Shown here one piece after another: positions 1 to 9,548 of a stretch of 64,000 bases of DNA. The notes beneath the pieces are model-generated. The model was not told the DNA's origin, did no database searches, and saw nothing but the letters and a program-made list of their open reading frames with translations. The DNA comes from CAZMNY01 sp964567745. Lineage in GTDB: Bacteria > Planctomycetota > Planctomycetia > Pirellulales > Pirellulaceae. Position 1 is the stretch's first letter; each line of letters opens with the position of its first letter. The position numbers were made by a program, and so were the translations under genes. The stretch covers positions 1-64,000 of the forward strand of contig CAZMNY010000042.1 of assembly GCA_964567745.1 (NCBI GenBank). Reading direction: 5' to 3'.

Positions 1-90
1 CGTCTTTGGGTTCGCCGTCTTTGGGTTCGCCGTCTTTGGGTTCGCCGTCTTTGGGCTCACCGTCTTTCGGCTCACCGTCTTTCGGCTCAC
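1..90. repeat. 15-bp tandem repeat, six units visible
   Basis: Six head-to-tail 15-bp units. The first three are identical (cgtctttgggttcgc), the fourth has two changes, and the fifth and sixth are identical to each other. The array runs off the left edge, so its total length is unknown. On the minus strand it encodes repeated Gly-Glu-Pro-Lys-Asp in frame, so copy-number change would keep the frame. Confidence 0.95.
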
Positions 91-736
91 CGTCCTCCGT
101 TTCCTCATTGCCTTTGATGCGTTTGGCGAGATCGCCGGTTCGATTCGCGACTTTCTCTTGATCTTTGGCGAGTCGCTTGGCGTCTTCACCGCCTTCGGTT
201 CGGCCTTGGACGCTACGTTGCAGTCGGATCAGTTTATTGACTTCTTTGATCTGTTCCTTGATTTCATCCTGCTTCGACTTGTTTCGCTGATTGCGATCTT
301 CAGTGGCCAGCAGTTTCAGCAGATCTTTGAGATCCGAAAGCGCGTTCTTTTGCCCGCCCATTGCGGTCGTGTATTCGCCCCGATCGAGCCCGGCTGCGGC
401 AGCCTTGAGCTGTTCGAGGGTCAGCCGATTCTGCGATTGCTGCAACGCTTTGCGGAGCAGCGAAGCGCGTCGCGGATTCTCCAAAGCTTCGAGGGTGGCT
501 TTGTTGAACAGAATCGTCTCGAGCCGCTCGTATTTGCCGGCGAGGACGGCCTGCCGACGATCGATTGGCGACTCTTTCGCCTTCTTGACCTCATCCCTGT
601 CTGTCGAGTCTTGAGGTTTAGCGGCGGATTTCTCATCCGGCGATTTTGCGGCCTTGTCTTGTCCGCGGATCGAGACGGTGCATAGACAGGCGATAGCGAG
701 CAGCGCAAACAGGCTCGGCAAGACTCGTATCTTCAT
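1..736 (-). CDS. Secreted coiled-coil protein with PKDGE repeats, partial (3' end outside window)
   Basis: The frame is open from an ATG at 736 to the left edge of the window, so the C-terminus is missing. The product starts with a signal peptide (MKIRVLPSLFALLAIACLC, then a polar stretch rich in Lys, Asp and Ser). A long helical, charged region follows that looks like coiled coil (leucines spaced through KNALSDLKDLLKLL and IKEQIKEVNKLI). The visible end is a run of PKDGE pentapeptides encoded by a 15-bp tandem repeat. It lies 26 bp downstream of the DUF4175-like gene on the same strand and is probably the last or a late gene of the moxR operon. I do not recognise the family. Export and the coiled coil are read from sequence; any function is unknown. 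Confidence 0.8.
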   Translation of the reverse strand, partial: MKIRVLPSLFALLAIACLCTVSIRGQDKAAKSPDEKSAAKPQDSTDRDEVKKAKESPIDRRQAVLAGKYERLETILFNKATLEALENPRRASLLRKALQQSQNRLTLEQLKAAAAGLDRGEYTTAMGGQKNALSDLKDLLKLLATEDRNQRNKSKQDEIKEQIKEVNKLIRLQRSVQGRTEGGEDAKRLAKDQEKVANRTGDLAKRIKGNEETEDGEPKDGEPKDGEPKDGEPKDGEPKDGEPKD

Positions 737-762
737 AGCAATCGCTCCCTCGTATGATCTGG

Positions 763-3081
763 TCAATCGAAGAAGTCCGACTTCCGCTTCTTGTCGGTCT
801 TCTTGATGAGGTCTTCCTGTTCTTGAATCATTCCGCGAACGAGCTCCATGAGTTCGTTGAATGATTCGATGTCCGCCATGGCTTCCAGGACTTGGTTGAG
901 CTGGATAAGAATCAGGTTTGCCTGGGCGACGGCGGCATCCGCCGAGGCGTTCGAAGCCGGGTCCTGATAGTCTTTTTCCAGCTGTTCCAGAATTATATCC
1001 AGTTTTGGGTACTCTTTTTCCGAAATCGCGACTAATGGCTGCTCGATTTGCTCGACGATTCGTTGTTTGCGGTCTTCCGTATCGACCCGATTGTTGACGA
1101 GCTCCTCGCGAATATCGCTGAAAGAGAGGGAAACGCCGAGGACTTCTTGGGCCAACTTCTGGCTTTGAGAAATCCCGTGTCTCACTCGGATTCGGCGGCG
1201 TTCGAGGAGCTCTTCGGGCGTCTTGCCCTCCGAATCGCCCGGATCGGCGCCCGCATCGCGCGGGTCGGCGCCCGCTTCGCCATCATCTTTCTTCTTGTAT
1301 CCGCTTCGAATGACGAGCATCATGTCGCGCAGTTGGGTCGTTTCTTCGATGATTTGCTTGTACCTTCGCCGCAAGCTCAGTTCTCTTCTCTCAAGAATGG
1401 CCAGCAGTTCCGTTGAGGTCACGACGTCGAGCAGCACGCCGTCGTTGGCACCTTGATTCGGGTCGGCACCTTCGAGGTCGTATTGGTCGACCGCTTGAAT
1501 CACGAGCCGGAGTTTGTCGCCAGGCGAGATACGGAGACCGCCGTTTTCAGATCGCAACAGCCGGAAGTCCAGGCGGTCATTGACGTCGCCATTGCCTTCC
1601 ACTTTCAACGGGTATTTGCGTTTCGGATCTTCGCCCCGAGTGACATCGAACCAAGCTCGAGCAACCTCAAAATCGTCGACGATGACTCCCTCAACGGGAG
1701 CAACAAAGTCAGGAGTGACGGCGGCCCCGATGCCACTCAGCCTGACATCGACTTTCGGCGGTTGGTCGTGAATCGTTTGAATGGAGATCTTGAGTGGCTG
1801 CTCGCTGACGATTTCGTCCGCGTCCTGCAGCATGATTTCGAGCGTCACCGCGTCTTTGTCGATCACGATCGGAATGCTAAAGACGGTCGGCTCGATCAAT
1901 TCCGTCTGCACGGTTTCACCCGATTCGAGACGCACCGCAAACGCCGCTTGCAATGGCTTGTTCGTGCGGCACTGCACGTCGACTCGCGTGCCTTTGGGAA
2001 GTTTAACGCCCGTCGACTTGTACTCAATCTCTCGCGGCGACCAGGCTGAGGTTTCCGAGTCTTGCAGATAGGACGGGAACGTGCACGCCAAGTTCGTTGC
2101 GACTACCGTGGGCGGGGCGACAACTTCGATTCGGTAGTTGCGCAAGCGGTGATCGAAGCCAACGATGTCCATCCGTAATTCGGAAAGCACGCCGCGGAAC
2201 GGTTTTCCGTCGAAAGCGTAGACCTGCTGCTTGTCGTCGAGCGAGCCGGACTTTGGCATGTTGACGTAACCGCGGCCGCCGTCTTTAGCGCGATAGTAGA
2301 TCGTGCAATAGTCCGGGATGACTGCCGCTTCCGCATTCGCCTTCACTCGTATTTTCAGGTTGGCCCCTTTGGCGACCTTTACGACTTTGTCTCGGAACGC
2401 AACAGGAGCGGTTGGAAGAATCTCGCTCCAAGCCGAAGTCGGACGAACAGTCTCGACGCCCACCATCTCGATCTCGGCGCTGCGCGGCCACGGTGTATCC
2501 TTGAGTCGATACATGCGATCGACCCAGACTTTCATCGAGTCGGGAGCGTAGCTTCCAAAAGCGCCGATAGGCGCGAGCAAGATGGCACAGCCGACCCACT
2601 TCCAAATAAGCGGCGGCAAATCGAATACGCGTCCGATCGACACATCGTCAGCGGCCTCAGCCGCGTGTCGCGCGCTGGCGGCGAGCATGTCGGCATCGAC
2701 GCCTTGAGCGCCAGGCCTCATCTCGACGGCTGTCACCAATCCGTCTCGAAAATGGCCGAACCGGCGTTCCAGAATGATTGCCATGCTCGCGTCCGGTAGG
2801 CGAACAAAGACACGTCGCAAAATGAACCAATAGACGATAGCCGCGGCCACTCCGCCGATCGCGCTGAGTCCAAACGCTCGGACTCCCCACGGCAGCTCGC
2901 TCGCCCAAACGAGAATCGGAAAATAGTCGATTGCGAGGCCAATCCAAAACGTGATTCCGCACCAGAGCAACAAAATGGCCATGCCTTCAGCGAACACGTA
3001 TGCTCGGATTCGACGGCGGACACCGTCCAATATCCCTTGAATGCCTTGGGCGAGTTCTGGTTGCTCGTAGGTGGTTGCCAT
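763..3081 (-). CDS. DUF4175-like membrane protein of the MoxR/VWA operon
   Basis: 772-residue protein when started at the ATG at 3081 (MATTYEQPELAQ); the frame is open to an ATG at 3132 but those 17 residues look non-coding. Three hydrophobic segments lie near the N-terminus: around residues 28-55 (AEGMAILLLWCGITFWIGLA), 70-95, and 155-175. A long extracytoplasmic region of beta-rich, Ig-like character follows. The C-terminal 200 residues are charged and probably coiled coil, ending in a Lys-rich tail (KKTDKKRKSDFFD). This layout and the position after MoxR, DUF58 and VWA genes match the DUF4175-like proteins of planctomycete MoxR operons. Its role there, perhaps as a scaffold, is unknown. 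A short GADP repeat occurs near residue 620. Confidence 0.8.
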   Translation of the reverse strand: MATTYEQPELAQGIQGILDGVRRRIRAYVFAEGMAILLLWCGITFWIGLAIDYFPILVWASELPWGVRAFGLSAIGGVAAAIVYWFILRRVFVRLPDASMAIILERRFGHFRDGLVTAVEMRPGAQGVDADMLAASARHAAEAADDVSIGRVFDLPPLIWKWVGCAILLAPIGAFGSYAPDSMKVWVDRMYRLKDTPWPRSAEIEMVGVETVRPTSAWSEILPTAPVAFRDKVVKVAKGANLKIRVKANAEAAVIPDYCTIYYRAKDGGRGYVNMPKSGSLDDKQQVYAFDGKPFRGVLSELRMDIVGFDHRLRNYRIEVVAPPTVVATNLACTFPSYLQDSETSAWSPREIEYKSTGVKLPKGTRVDVQCRTNKPLQAAFAVRLESGETVQTELIEPTVFSIPIVIDKDAVTLEIMLQDADEIVSEQPLKISIQTIHDQPPKVDVRLSGIGAAVTPDFVAPVEGVIVDDFEVARAWFDVTRGEDPKRKYPLKVEGNGDVNDRLDFRLLRSENGGLRISPGDKLRLVIQAVDQYDLEGADPNQGANDGVLLDVVTSTELLAILERRELSLRRRYKQIIEETTQLRDMMLVIRSGYKKKDDGEAGADPRDAGADPGDSEGKTPEELLERRRIRVRHGISQSQKLAQEVLGVSLSFSDIREELVNNRVDTEDRKQRIVEQIEQPLVAISEKEYPKLDIILEQLEKDYQDPASNASADAAVAQANLILIQLNQVLEAMADIESFNELMELVRGMIQEQEDLIKKTDKKRKSDFFD

Positions 3082-3415
3082 GCGATTGGTCGCAATTGGG
3101 TTTGGGTCGGGTGAGTGAGTCTCTCGCCACAACGCCGCTCGCTACCTTGGCATCCCAGCGAACGGGCCCGGCGAAGGGCATCTGGTGGAGGTCGAATTGA
3201 CTTCCGTCGGGTTCAACCCATGAATCACCCTGAATTGTAGGCGTTATTGCCGTCACCAATAAAGACGATTATGGGCTCGAGTTGTTTTGGAATTCTGTTT
3301 TGCGGGATAAAGTGGAGATTATTCGGGCAATTCGGACTTCAACGGGTATTGGCCAGTTCGACCGAGTTGATGCGTTGGACGCGTCGTTTGGCGTCTCGAA
3401 TGGCGAGTTGACCTT
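3082..3415. other. Intergenic gap inside the MoxR operon
   Basis: About 330 bases between the VWA/amidotransferase-like gene and the DUF4175-like gene, both on the minus strand. I see no convincing gene, hairpin terminator or repeat in it. The gap may hold a promoter for the distal two genes, but no clear -35/-10 pair was found. Confidence 0.5.
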
Positions 3416-6250
3416 CTAAGCGAGTTTGTTGAGCCGGCGCGTGATCCACTCGAGGCAAAGGGTGCCGCAAACCAGCGCCAACAACCACGTTCGCAATAAC
3501 AGGGAAAAACGCCTGTCCGGGACACCTGGCAGGAGACTCGGCTGATCGTTCGGTTTCAGAGCGGCGACAAGCCCTCCCGCTTGTGACCGGGGCGCGACCG
3601 CGGCCTTGGTGCCAATAAAATAGGTCGCGCCTGTCTTTTGCGTGAGTTCGCGCAGCAGTGGGTCATTTCGTTCGGGCCGTTCGGTCTCGAGTGCCGGCAC
3701 CCGAGCTCTCACGACGCGTGTGAGCAGTTCTTGGTCGGACGATTGAGGCGGGATCATTTCGATGCGGTAGTCGCCTTCGGTCGTCGCTGTGAATTGGGTC
3801 GAGTACATTCCGTCACGAGCTGATTCTTTGACGCGTCGCAACTCGAGTTCGGTGCGAGTGCCGTCGGGATGAGCCAGCGACGCCATCACGGAATCGACTT
3901 TGAGCGGTTCATGTTGACTGTCGTAAAGCAGTGCGCTCACCGAAAGATGGTCACCGATCAGGCAACGTTCTTTGTCAACCAAGAGGACGCCGTGTTTGGA
4001 GTCTCGCAAGAGCCGTCCCTGCGCGGCCCAGCGCAAGAGCTTGGTGTAATACTGTTGGAAGTAGGTGTCGTCGATCGCCCGCACTCGCCACATCTCTCCG
4101 CTTGCTTGAAAGAAGACTCGACCCGCGCCGTAGAAATGGCCAGCCAGGTAGATTGGCAAGTCGCCGTCGAGCGCCGTGTCGGGGTCGGAAAACCTCGCGT
4201 AAACCCGGGCGCCCAGTTTGGGGTCTTTCACCGCGTAGTAGCCGTAAACCCCTTCAAAGGTCGACCAGGCCGCTTCGCTGGCGATCGCGTCCTCGGCGAG
4301 CCAAAGAAACTCAGCGTCGAGTCCGTCTTGCGAAAAGCGCAGAGGCCAGGCGGCGATTCCGCCGAACCGACCGAGGCTCAATGTTGCCGAACGCCACGAG
4401 TAAAAGACGACCGGATAGATCCCTTTTACCTTGGCAATTCGCGGATCGCCGTCACGAGTCAAGTTGGCCCAATTGGGCGTGTTGACGGGGCCGGCGACAA
4501 CGACCAACCCGCCCGCTTTTTCCGCAATCCACTTTTCCATCAAGTCGATTTGTTCCGCCGTCAACAACATCCAATCCGGGTCGAACGCGATGATCGCGTC
4601 GTACTCGTACAACTCGTCGGGCGTCGAGGGGAACTCAAACAACAGCGAGTCGGCTTCTTGGGACATCCCTGGCTTACCGGATTGAAGCCAGACGTGGGAT
4701 GTGATTTCGCTGTCGCGATGGAGTTGGTTTCTCAGGAATCGAAACTCGCGGCTCGGCCCGCCCGCCAACAGCAGGACTTGCGTCTTTTGGTCGACCACTT
4801 CAACGATCGCCGATTTGAAGTTGTCTTTTGGTTCTGCGTCCTCTTTTGGCGCAGCGACTCGCATCACGTAGGCGAATCGGCCTTCGTCCGCCTGGTCTGA
4901 TTTGAAACGAACGGGAGTCACCGCTCCGTCGCCTTCAAGCATGATCTGTGCATCGGCCACCAGAGTCTCGATCGGCGGATCGTTGATGGCGTCTTGGTCG
5001 GCGCTCTTTTCGCCTGTCTGGGGAATGGCGTACAGCTCGACCGTCAGTTTCTTGCCTTCCATGCCGTAGGCCTGCACGTAGCCCGTAAGAGGAAACTCGT
5101 CTCGCGGGTAAGCGCGTTTGGGGGCATCGATATCGACGACGCGTGCATTGACGGGGCGTTTGTCGGATCCTAGGCCGATTGCGAAAACGGGGATGCCGGC
5201 GTCCTTCGCCGAGAGTGTCGCGGTGGCGACGTCGACTCCGGCGTTTTGGCCTCCATCGGTAAAGACGGCGATCCCCGCGACAGGTCCGCCTCGTTCCTGA
5301 TTCACTAAAGCCAAGATCGCGTCGCCCAGTCTGGTTTCAACGCCTTTGGGAGCGAGTGTCTTCGCCCAATCCAATTTGAACGGCACGCTGTCCGTTTCGG
5401 TTTCCGAGCTCTCTTCCTCGGCGGAGGTGTCTGAGTCGGATGGCTCCGCCGATGCGGTCGCATTAGCCAAGGAGGCCATCCCGAGCAGCGAGGCCAAAGA
5501 GAAGTCGGAATGGCGCAGATGCGCCGCAAACGCTGTCGAGCAGCCGCCGATCAAGACGATGGTCGCGGTCAACGTCAACCAGCCTCGGGCTTCTTTCGGC
5601 AAAGCGGTCAGAGCGAGCAAGCCGCAACCCATCAGCAGAATCAGGCCGAGGGCCGCAACGCCTAGCGAGGCCATCATTAACTGGCGAGCTTCGTTGAATT
5701 CGTCTTTGCGACGCTGGAGACGGTCAGCGGCGTCGCTCTTGATTTGTTCCGAATCGACCGACTTCGGAAACGACGCCAAGAGTTGCGGCTGTGGTTCCGA
5801 ATCGAACTGATAGACAAGCACGTCATGTTGCAATTGCAATGCTTCGATGAACGACTCGTCTCCCATCGCCTCAACAAGTTCGTCGACGCGTCGACGCTTG
5901 GCGAGCGAGTCGTCGCCGACATCGGCCGACGCCATACTCAAGCTCGTATCGGCGACAAGCAGTACTCGAGAATTTTTAATGAGTTCCCGTTCGGAGCCTT
6001 TTTCCATATCGAGGAAAAAGAAGACAAGCGCCGCTACCGCGAACACGCGGAAAAGGACAAGCGAGTATTTGACGCCGCGCGACAAGTCGACGCCATCGCG
6101 CCGGTACATCACAAATACGTAGCCGAGCACGGCGAGCACCAGTGCGGCGAGCGCGAACCACTGCCAACCCTCGGGGATGGCGTACAAGCGGTTCAGTCGC
6201 CAATAGGCCTTCGTGGCCGTTTCGGCGGCGAGCAGATTCCAGCCAATCAT
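3416..6250 (-). CDS. VWA / glutamine-amidotransferase-like membrane protein
   Basis: 944 residues. Two N-terminal membrane segments (about residues 29-48 and 63-80) precede a von Willebrand A domain with a MIDAS start (ADTSLSMAS, near residue 100) and its later conserved strand (AVFTDGGQNAG, near 330). Between these two parts lie two further hydrophobic segments (LGLILLMGCGLLALTAL and TATIVLIGGCSTAFAAHL) and an acidic Ser/Glu-rich stretch, so the VWA fold appears interrupted by a membrane hairpin. The middle has an amidotransferase-like Rossmann region (VLLLAGGPSREFRFLRNQL; GGLVVVAGPVNTPNW) without an evident catalytic triad. A last membrane segment lies at the C-terminus. The start overlaps the stop of the upstream gene as ATGA, which implies translational coupling. 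Confidence 0.88.
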   Translation of the reverse strand: MIGWNLLAAETATKAYWRLNRLYAIPEGWQWFALAALVLAVLGYVFVMYRRDGVDLSRGVKYSLVLFRVFAVAALVFFFLDMEKGSERELIKNSRVLLVADTSLSMASADVGDDSLAKRRRVDELVEAMGDESFIEALQLQHDVLVYQFDSEPQPQLLASFPKSVDSEQIKSDAADRLQRRKDEFNEARQLMMASLGVAALGLILLMGCGLLALTALPKEARGWLTLTATIVLIGGCSTAFAAHLRHSDFSLASLLGMASLANATASAEPSDSDTSAEEESSETETDSVPFKLDWAKTLAPKGVETRLGDAILALVNQERGGPVAGIAVFTDGGQNAGVDVATATLSAKDAGIPVFAIGLGSDKRPVNARVVDIDAPKRAYPRDEFPLTGYVQAYGMEGKKLTVELYAIPQTGEKSADQDAINDPPIETLVADAQIMLEGDGAVTPVRFKSDQADEGRFAYVMRVAAPKEDAEPKDNFKSAIVEVVDQKTQVLLLAGGPSREFRFLRNQLHRDSEITSHVWLQSGKPGMSQEADSLLFEFPSTPDELYEYDAIIAFDPDWMLLTAEQIDLMEKWIAEKAGGLVVVAGPVNTPNWANLTRDGDPRIAKVKGIYPVVFYSWRSATLSLGRFGGIAAWPLRFSQDGLDAEFLWLAEDAIASEAAWSTFEGVYGYYAVKDPKLGARVYARFSDPDTALDGDLPIYLAGHFYGAGRVFFQASGEMWRVRAIDDTYFQQYYTKLLRWAAQGRLLRDSKHGVLLVDKERCLIGDHLSVSALLYDSQHEPLKVDSVMASLAHPDGTRTELELRRVKESARDGMYSTQFTATTEGDYRIEMIPPQSSDQELLTRVVRARVPALETERPERNDPLLRELTQKTGATYFIGTKAAVAPRSQAGGLVAALKPNDQPSLLPGVPDRRFSLLLRTWLLALVCGTLCLEWITRRLNKLA

Positions 6251-8577
6251 CGGGTGCCTCCCACTGGCGGGTGATAGCTCGCACTAAAGGCCAACGCTTG
6301 TTCGATCAATAGCATTCCGGCGACCACCAAAGCGAATAGCCAATCAAAACGTGAGTCGCCCCCGCCAACACCGCTCAATTGCTCCTCGCCAGCATCGTGC
6401 AAGACAACCTTAACCGGCTGCAAATCATTCAGCATTGTCTGCGTCGAGGCGAGTTCGAGATTGCCCTCGTCTGGGTCGATGTTAAATGCGAATCGCTGCA
6501 CCTGTTGAGCTCCGTCGTTTGTTGGGAGCCAAGCTTCGTAGATGCCTCCGATATCAGTCACTCCGCGCCCTAGCGCGGGATCTTCGCCGCCGAATTCGGC
6601 TTGCCAAGCTTTGGCGTCCGTCTTCTTTTCAGCAGAAGCCGAGACGAGAATCCGGTCGTCACCCTTGGTGGTAGGCATCGAAAACCGCCAGTCTCTGCGG
6701 AACTGAGAGGTCGGCGCTCGAACGGTCAATGATTCGCCGACTTCCTTCGACGAGTCTCCCATCCGCGCGGCTCGAGCCTGCTCGGCGAGGTACGACTGCA
6801 GCTTGAGTGCGATAAGAACATTGGGGCCTAGAACCATGTCGTTCCATTGTGGAGCGTATGTCGTCAGAAACATAATCACTCGGCCACGGCCAAACGATTT
6901 TTCGAAGACGAGCGGTTCGCCGCTATGCAGCGAAGCGAGCTGTGTCGGCCCGTTTTCGCCTTCGGCTCGCCAGTCGCTTGGCGGCGCCAGACTGTGTTCG
7001 ACTCGCAGCAGTCCAATGAATGGATTGCTGCCGGCGAATAGCTCTTGAAAAACAGGGTGCAAGGCGTCTTCGATGGTGACGTGCGGCGTCTGCAGATTGC
7101 TGGGCGCCCGCACCGCGACGTCGCGCCCGATGGGCGCCGGCAGGAATCCTTCGCCCTTGCGATACAGTTGCTCGGTGTAGTGTCGGAAATTGACTCGAGG
7201 TCCCGCGAAAATCGCGACACCGCCACCCTCAGCGATAAACTGTTCGAGCAGCTTGACGGCGCGGTCTTCAAGTCGTTCGACATCGCAAAGATAGACTGTC
7301 GTAAACCTACGCAATTCGTCTTCTGTAATGTCTCGCAAGTAATCGGGAGATTGCACTTCCGCGCCGACACCCGTTTTCGCTCGCGTGCCAGGCTGAAAGA
7401 TCGACTGCAGGTAATAGCCGTTGCGGCGGTCAAGGTCGCCGTCGATGACAAGAGTCGGCTCGTACTCGGGGAACTCGACCACGATCCACCGGCGATTGTC
7501 TGTGTTGACGGCATCGTCTGGAAGGCTCGCCTCCACAACATGTTTGCCGGACTGCGGGAAGTAGACCTGGACGCGCCGCACCACCTCTTCGCCAGCCGGG
7601 ATCAGGTCGATCAACTCGACTGGGGCGTCTTCCTTTTCCCCTTTCGATTCTTCCGGCGATTGCTTGTCGATATCGGGCGAATAGAAATATGTGTGAATTC
7701 GCAATTGGACTCGCGTCGCGTCAACTTGGCTTTGGTTGCGGACAGTTACGTTGACAAACAGGGGCACTCCCGCCGCTCGCGTGTCGCCCGCCGGCCGCAC
7801 GTCGACGATCGAGAGGTTAGCTTGCTGCTCATCGACACAACGTACAAAGTGCACCTCGGCGCCGAGTTTCTCAACCGCGTCGAGCGCTTCTCGAATCTCG
7901 GCGGTTTGCGACCACTCTTTCGATCGGAAATCCGAGACGTAGTAGAATCGCCGATTCTCCTCGAGGCCGTTGTCCATGAGCTGCTGAGCGAGCTTGAAGG
8001 CGGCCGTGGGTCCGTCCGCCAATTGGGTTGCGTCGAACCCTCGCTGTTTCTCTTCCAACACGACATCGAATTGTTGGTCGAGCATTTCGCCATTGATGTC
8101 GCAGAGGTTGCTCGCGACCGGGCCGTCCTGGTGGGCTCGAGCTGCTCGCGAAACACGTAGCAGAGTGAATCGTTGAGGCGAGGTCTCCTGACCGGCGTCG
8201 GCGGCGAGTCCTTTGATTGTCAGCATGGCCGCATCGAATGCGCTGCCGCCACCGACGTTCTCGGACATCGAATAACTATCGTCGAGCACAACAAAATGGT
8301 GCGTTGTCTGTTGCTGCAATCTGGCCAGCCACTTTTGACTTGGATCCCATTGCGCGAGCATCATCACGAGGACGGCGAGGGCGGCCATTCTCAACAGCAG
8401 CAAAAGAAACTGCTTGAGCCAAACCCAGCGTTTGTGCTTCTTGTGGCTCTTCAGCAGAAACTCCATCGCCGCCCACTGCACGCGCCTCAGGCGCAAGACG
8501 TTGATCAGGTGGATCAACACCGGCAGTCCGACGATAAGAAGTCCCCAAGCCAAAGCCGGGTATGTGAATCCGCCCAT
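6247..8577 (-). CDS. BatA-type protein with VWA domain
   Basis: 776 residues. The N-terminal 80 residues are a typical aerotolerance-regulator BatA module: a membrane helix (ALAWGLLIVGLPVLIHLINV), a basic loop (FLLKSHKKHKRWVWLKQ) and a second helix. A VWA domain follows with the MIDAS motif DDSYSMSEN near residue 98. Further on are Ig-like and amidotransferase-like segments (EGGGVAIFAGPRVNFRHY) and a C-terminal membrane helix (WLFALVVAGMLLIEQALAF). In known Bat/Moo systems such proteins work with a MoxR ATPase and a DUF58 protein at the inner membrane. The substrate here is unknown. It sits 68 bp downstream of the DUF58 gene and overlaps the next gene by 4 bp. Confidence 0.9.
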   Translation of the reverse strand: MGGFTYPALAWGLLIVGLPVLIHLINVLRLRRVQWAAMEFLLKSHKKHKRWVWLKQFLLLLLRMAALAVLVMMLAQWDPSQKWLARLQQQTTHHFVVLDDSYSMSENVGGGSAFDAAMLTIKGLAADAGQETSPQRFTLLRVSRAARAHQDGPVASNLCDINGEMLDQQFDVVLEEKQRGFDATQLADGPTAAFKLAQQLMDNGLEENRRFYYVSDFRSKEWSQTAEIREALDAVEKLGAEVHFVRCVDEQQANLSIVDVRPAGDTRAAGVPLFVNVTVRNQSQVDATRVQLRIHTYFYSPDIDKQSPEESKGEKEDAPVELIDLIPAGEEVVRRVQVYFPQSGKHVVEASLPDDAVNTDNRRWIVVEFPEYEPTLVIDGDLDRRNGYYLQSIFQPGTRAKTGVGAEVQSPDYLRDITEDELRRFTTVYLCDVERLEDRAVKLLEQFIAEGGGVAIFAGPRVNFRHYTEQLYRKGEGFLPAPIGRDVAVRAPSNLQTPHVTIEDALHPVFQELFAGSNPFIGLLRVEHSLAPPSDWRAEGENGPTQLASLHSGEPLVFEKSFGRGRVIMFLTTYAPQWNDMVLGPNVLIALKLQSYLAEQARAARMGDSSKEVGESLTVRAPTSQFRRDWRFSMPTTKGDDRILVSASAEKKTDAKAWQAEFGGEDPALGRGVTDIGGIYEAWLPTNDGAQQVQRFAFNIDPDEGNLELASTQTMLNDLQPVKVVLHDAGEEQLSGVGGGDSRFDWLFALVVAGMLLIEQALAFSASYHPPVGGTR

Positions 8578-8645
8578 ATCTGCTTTCGATTACTCTCTTT
8601 GTTCTTTCGGCCGGGGGCCCGCCAGGCAACTGGGACGAGCCGCGA

Positions 8646-9548
8646 CTAGTTGCGATGGTGCATTCCCAAACGGTTGCTCAAGTAGGTTGCCAGTGCGGCG
8701 TCCAAATGGTCGCTCGTTCGAATCAACGCATAGTCAACAACGCTCTGTGCACATTGACGCCGGACTTCCTCGAGAAACTCTTGAAGCGCTTCCAGATATC
8801 CGTCGCGCAACGCTCGTGGGTTGCAATTGAGCGCATCGATCGACTCCATGCCCTCAAATCGCGTCGGGCCGGTAAAGGGAAAGTCAAGCTCGTCGTCATC
8901 CATCACGTGAAAAACCAAAACGTCGTGCCCGCGCTGCCTCAACATTCGCAGACCCTTCACCATCTCGTCGACGTCGGTCAACAAATCTGAAATCAGGATC
9001 ATCATGCCGCGACGCGGGTATGTGTTGGCGACCTGACGAAAGATGGCCATCATGTCGGTCTTGTCTTTCGGCCGATTGACGTCCAACGAGTCGATTATCG
9101 AATTCAAGTGGTTCCGCTTGCTGCGCACCGGAGTCGCGGCTCGAACTTTTTCGTCGAAGGCAACCGAGCCGACCGCGTCTTGCTGCTTGAGCACCAAATA
9201 GGCCAAGCTGGCCGCGATCGTGCATGCGTATTCGTACTTGTTCAGCGGTCCCTTGCCGTACGCCATGCTGTTGGAGACATCGACCATCAGCGTGCAACGG
9301 AGGTTCGTGTCCTCTTCGAATTGCTTGACGACGAGTCGGTCTTGACGCGCCCAGACCTTCCAGTCGACATGGCGCAGGTCGTCCCCGACCGCGTATTCGC
9401 GATGCTGAAGGAACTCAACTGACTGACCGAAATACGGGCTGCGATGCATTCCAGATAGGAAACCTTCGACGATGTGACGAGCGCGAAGGTCGAGCCGCGA
9501 GATTCGCTTGATCGCGTCAGGATGCAAAAATCTTTTGGAATCGGGCAT
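8646..9548 (-). CDS. DUF58 domain protein
   Basis: 300 residues, the usual length for stand-alone DUF58 proteins. The family signature HREYAVGDDLRHVDWKVWAR lies at residues 49-68. A VWA-like fold follows with a MIDAS-type DVSNSM at residues 90-95 (DxSxS present). No membrane segment is seen, so it is probably cytoplasmic or peripheral. DUF58 proteins are nearly always encoded next to MoxR ATPases, as here, where the start lies 32 bp inside the end of the moxR gene. It is assumed to be a partner or adaptor for the MoxR ATPase acting on the membrane VWA proteins downstream. Confidence 0.93.
   Translation of the reverse strand: MPDSKRFLHPDAIKRISRLDLRARHIVEGFLSGMHRSPYFGQSVEFLQHREYAVGDDLRHVDWKVWARQDRLVVKQFEEDTNLRCTLMVDVSNSMAYGKGPLNKYEYACTIAASLAYLVLKQQDAVGSVAFDEKVRAATPVRSKRNHLNSIIDSLDVNRPKDKTDMMAIFRQVANTYPRRGMMILISDLLTDVDEMVKGLRMLRQRGHDVLVFHVMDDDELDFPFTGPTRFEGMESIDALNCNPRALRDGYLEALQEFLEEVRRQCAQSVVDYALIRTSDHLDAALATYLSNRLGMHHRN

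Noticed and set aside
1..95. Tandem repeat at the left edge as a CRISPR array
   Set aside because: Units are contiguous without spacers and encode an in-frame pentapeptide.
3869..4900. Long open frame of 343 codons on the plus strand
   Set aside because: It lies antisense inside the VWA/amidotransferase-like gene, whose motifs are clear. The frame has Arg/His-rich composition and no recognisable domain.
7045..8160. Open frame of 371 codons on the plus strand
   Set aside because: Antisense to the BatA/VWA gene; no motif, and an artefact of GC-rich codon use.
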